Below are positions 21,050 to 24,044 of a DNA stretch of 24,044 bases, piece after piece; the stretch's first letter is position 1; each line of letters opens with the position of its first letter. The position numbers and the translations under genes were made by a program. The stretch is from Purshia tridentata (taxonomy: Eukaryota > Streptophyta > Magnoliopsida > Rosales > Rosaceae), in assembly GCA_003254885.1 (NCBI GenBank), contig QANT01000044.1, positions 1 through 24,044 on the forward strand, read 5' to 3'. The notes under the pieces were generated by a model. The model searched no databases. It was not told where the DNA came from and was given only the letters and a program-made list of their open reading frames with translations.

Positions 21050-22280
21050 CGAGAGACCGACAGAGTTCACTAGTGAGGTTAAGATATTCAGAATGAGGCA
21101 ATTTTGGGTATTTTCAACAATTGAAACCTGTTTGGTTACTAGTAAAGCCTAGTTGCCTTGTGAAACTTGATTAAGGGAAACTTTTATTTTGATTTCTTTT
21201 TGTGGTTACAAGGGAGGAATGTAATTTTGATTTTGACGGAAATTTTGACGAAAATTTCGATCGAATTTCGATTTCTCTAGGATTTAGACAAAAACGATGA
21301 AAATTGTTATTAAACTACGAAAATTTTGAATAAAATTTTATCATATGTATATTTAACATATTATCTATTACATTTATAAAAATATTGAAGAAATCAAATT
21401 ATATTGTAAAATTCATATGATATAAAATAAATATAATTTGTATTGGAGGCTAAGACTGTTAAATAAAATTAGTATAATGAATAAATGAAATTAATATATT
21501 CTTTATGCTTTATGGTCTATACACTAAATTTTATATATCATATAATTTATATTTTATATTCTTTAGGATATTTTAAAGGATATTAGAATTTAGGTCATTT
21601 AGAGTATATTTAATTATTTTTTTATAAAAAGAATGTATTAAGATTTAAAGTTTAAAAACAATTAAAAACAATCTCAAAACTAAAAAGCCAAAACAAATCT
21701 AAAATGAAACTCCAAAACGAAACCCTTTTTTATCTTTTCCTTCCTTATCTTTTTTTTCTTTTCTTTTTTTCCCGTTCTTTCTTTTTTTTTCCCCTGGCTA
21801 TCGAGCCTACCTCTCTCTTTTTCTTTTTTTTCTTTTTTTCTTTTCCCTTTTCTTTCCTTTTTTTTCTCCCTCGGCTGCCGAGCCTACCTCTCTCCTTTTC
21901 TTCCTTGTTTCTTATGCCTTCTTCTTCTTTTCATATTTCAATTTCTCTCTCTTTCAGTTCTAGTCCATATCTACTTTCTTCTCTCATTTCTTTTTGCTGT
22001 TCCTTTTTCTCTCATCTCTCTTCCTTCTCATTACCTCTCTCTTTTTTCTCATCTATCAGCCCCCTGGCGCCTAAAGCCCAGCCAGCCTCCTCTCTTTTCT
22101 GTCCCTATTTTTCTTTCCAGATCTATCAAAGTCCAGAAAATTTTGTCTAAATTTCAAGAATTTCGACGAAATTCTCAATTTTGGCAAAATTATTTGAAAT
22201 TATGACAAAAAATGAATGGAAGTGTAATTCTTTAAAAAAATGATAATTTCATAAAAATTATTAATATTACACTCTTTACG
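21050..22280. other. 3' flank with AT-rich sequence and a pyrimidine tract; no gene
   Basis: Directly downstream of the MAM33-like stop this should include the 3' UTR; an AATAAA at 21329-21334 is a possible poly(A) signal. Next comes very AT-rich sequence (21300-21700), then about 400 bp of almost pure pyrimidine. Motifs of the type 'gacgaaaatttcg' at about 21246-21275 and 'atttcgacgaaatt' at about 22160-22175 bracket this block. It might be a degenerate inserted element, but no clean ends can be drawn. Confidence 0.45.
21724..22100 (+). repeat. Long C/T-rich low-complexity tract
   Basis: Almost every base is C or T. Two related blocks contain 'cgagcctacctctctc' (about 21799-21816 and 21879-21897), each preceded by a CTGGCT/CGGCTG-like core, which suggests internal duplication. 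The 148-residue open frame across it, made mostly of F, S, L and P, follows from the base composition and is not a gene. Confidence 0.85.
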
Positions 22281-22313
22281 AGGGACACCGAGTCTTTGCA
22301 TCAAAAAGTCGTA

Positions 22314-22410
22314 CGACCTCGGTATCTTAAAACAAGTACTTTGTCATAGTTGAGCTGAAGGACATGTCGCATGACCTCGGTATCTTGTCACATGACCTCG
22401 GTTCTTGTCA
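22314..22410 (+). repeat. Three short direct repeats of TGACCTCGG(TA)TCTT type
   Basis: Copies lie at 22314-22328 (acgacctcggtatctt type), 22371-22386 (atgacctcggtatctt) and 22391-22405 (catgacctcggttctt). The second and third are almost back to back and are followed by related 'gtcacatgac' and 'gtcagatgac' segments. They may be cluster repeats from a transposon end or chance local duplication. Confidence 0.65.
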
Positions 22411-23888
22411 GATGACATCAACACGTAAGAATGGCAGGCTCTGATTCTGAAGAAAAGATCACCATGTTTGACCCGACTTGCCATGCACTACCTACCCGAC
22501 ATGACCACACAAGCTCTAACTAGCTCGACACACACACCATCTCTATAGTGGCAACAAGCATTACACCGTACGTGCACTCCACTTCATACATTTCATTTAT
22601 ACAATTCAAGTCATAACTTGTCACTGCATTTTTAGCGATAACAACGTTCAAAAAAACTGGGCCTGGAAAACTAGACCAGAAGCCACACACAAAAAAAAAA
22701 AAAAACCAAAGAAGAAAGAAAAATATAAAGGCAAAATTAAGCAAAAGCTAATCATTGACCATTGAACTTCAGACGGGAGAGAAGTTGAAGTACAGTGCTA
22801 CTCCGACAGCCACTGGACCTAGCAAGTGACCAAAGCCAAAGCTAAAATAAAGAGATAAGATGTGAACAAAGAGGATAAGAGGGTCCTGTCGCATATTTTA
22901 CATTATTTTGCAATCGGGGACGTAGAATCCAATGTCTTTTTAATTTGGATTGCGATTTTTGTCCAATTTAATTGACTTGTTCAGTCCATATCCCAGGTCC
23001 CAAACGGGGCATAAAAAGTTTCAATGTGGGACTATCTCTGTGGGATTTTTCTCTCCTGCAGCCTGAAGAAGTCATTTACGGAAAAAGTCTGGTCCTGCTT
23101 TTTTTTATACGGGTCAAGCACTGCCAACAAGCGATCGGCAACGCTTCCTATCCGGATTTTTTAGAATATTTTCCAACAGTTCACCTCATACTTTTTTAAA
23201 ATATAGATGGAGCCAATATCTCATTATAACGCTAGTAGATATGACTTTATAAGCTTAAATCTTGTGTTTTATGTTGATTTTATTTGTTTTTGACATATTT
23301 ATATTAGAAAAAATATAAGATATATTTATAAGTATTATTTTTATACATTTTCAAATAGCCATGGTTGTATAATGGCAATTATTCCTCCTGTTTGACAATG
23401 GTGATTGCTGAGCACTCGGTGAATAGTGCTAGATACTCAATATTGTTTATCGTTGCTCGATAGATTCTGTGTCACGTGTGTTTCATTAAAGTGAGCTAGC
23501 TTGAAAGTGGGCCAGCTTATTCTTCTATTTTATGAATTATAAGAAACTCATTAGAGCTCTTAAACAAAATCAATCTTGAGATCTCGATGACTTAAAGATA
23601 ATAAATTTTGTGGATACATAACAAAAAGTATATTAAAAAGAGTGTATATAATGGGTTGAGCATCCATTTTTATGCTCTGCCTTGAGTCCTCGAGATCTCA
23701 GGACTAGTTCTGTTTAAAAGCTCCAACTTTTTCTTTTTTCACATATGAAATCGTTTAGACGTCCACATGAAATCTTTAGTTCACACACACATTTAGGAGG
23801 AGTGATTTTCAATTTAGAGATTTAATTAGTCAATATTATAATTGATATTATATATTGTTAAATTGTTTGATTAGACTATTACAATCAA

Positions 23889-23904
23889 TATATATATATA
23901 TATA
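23889..23904. repeat. (TA)n microsatellite
   Basis: A perfect alternating TA run of about eight units in AT-rich intergenic sequence, likely variable in length between individuals. Confidence 0.75.
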
Positions 23905-24044
23905 TCTAAATTTAAATTAGAAGGAAAAAAAACTATATATGAATTTCAAATGACTCATTAGCATCAAGTTTTTTTTTTTAATTCAACTTTTAAAAAATAG
24001 GCACCATATATACAACTGGCCAATCAATTAATTTATGCATGAAC

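Larger units (their letters stand above)
22281..24044. other. Intergenic sequence, no gene recognised
   Basis: No open frame with recognisable protein similarity and no RNA gene is seen. The part up to about 23170 is less AT-rich than its surroundings and holds short direct repeats (22314-22410) and an isolated sequence resembling a plant snRNA upstream element (23022-23033, minus strand) with no snRNA after it. From 23200 the sequence is AT-rich and includes a (TA)n microsatellite near 23889-23904. Confidence 0.5.

Noticed and set aside
21704..22150. 148-residue plus-strand open frame rich in F, S, L and P
   Set aside because: It follows from a C/T-only sequence that rarely makes stop codons in this frame; no domain is visible and the run of Phe is implausible for a real protein.
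23022..23033. Plant snRNA upstream sequence element (AGTCCCACATTG, minus strand) marking an snRNA gene
   Set aside because: The motif is one base off consensus. No well-placed TATA box and no U1, U2, U4, U5 or U6-like sequence follows at the expected distance.
22972..23199. 75-residue plus-strand open frame as a small gene
   Set aside because: No recognisable similarity, no splice or coding signature, and it is of a length expected by chance.
1..24044. CRISPR array, operon, prophage or biosynthetic cluster
   Set aside because: The window is intron-rich plant nuclear DNA; no spaced identical repeats, polycistronic gene sets or enzyme clusters are present.

Overview
This is a window of eudicot plant nuclear DNA. 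It is AT-rich and most of it is intron or intergenic sequence. Three intron-split genes can be assembled exon by exon with GT-AG junctions, and their products are recognisably plant-like. The genus cannot be named from the sequence alone. Nothing looks bacterial or organellar.

Layout. Positions 1-1183 are AT-rich with no gene. Positions 1193-2150 hold a non-autonomous Mutator-like element with long terminal inverted repeats and a nearly perfect 9-bp target duplication. A gene-poor stretch follows (2160-3724) with one good hairpin at 3012-3078. The first gene (minus strand, 5918-3725, 4 exons, 270 aa) encodes SEN54, a subunit of the tRNA-splicing endonuclease. About 1.15 kb upstream of it, on the same strand, is the second gene (15787-7071, 15 exons, 862 aa), which encodes the scaffold nucleoporin NUP93. 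A 907-bp divergent intergenic region separates NUP93 from the third gene (plus strand, 16695-21049, 3 exons, 205 aa), a mitochondrial glycoprotein/MAM33-family (p32-like) protein. The 3.2-kb second intron of the third gene contains a decayed Ty3/gypsy integrase fragment and a tRNA-derived SINE-like sequence. From 21050 to the end I see no gene, only AT-rich sequence, a roughly 400-bp pyrimidine tract and short repeats.

The three genes share no pathway: tRNA splicing, nuclear pore scaffold, mitochondrial matrix. What links them is conserved gene order. As I recall, Arabidopsis has a NUP93 gene beside SEN54 on chromosome 3 and the other NUP93 copy beside a mitochondrial glycoprotein gene on chromosome 2. 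This window would then keep the order from before that duplication.

Introns of all three genes contain local tandem duplications of about 140-240 bp, of different ages. I found no novel biochemical system. The points most worth a second look are the Mutator-like element, the hairpin at 3012-3078, the SINE-like insertion next to a splice acceptor and the gene order.
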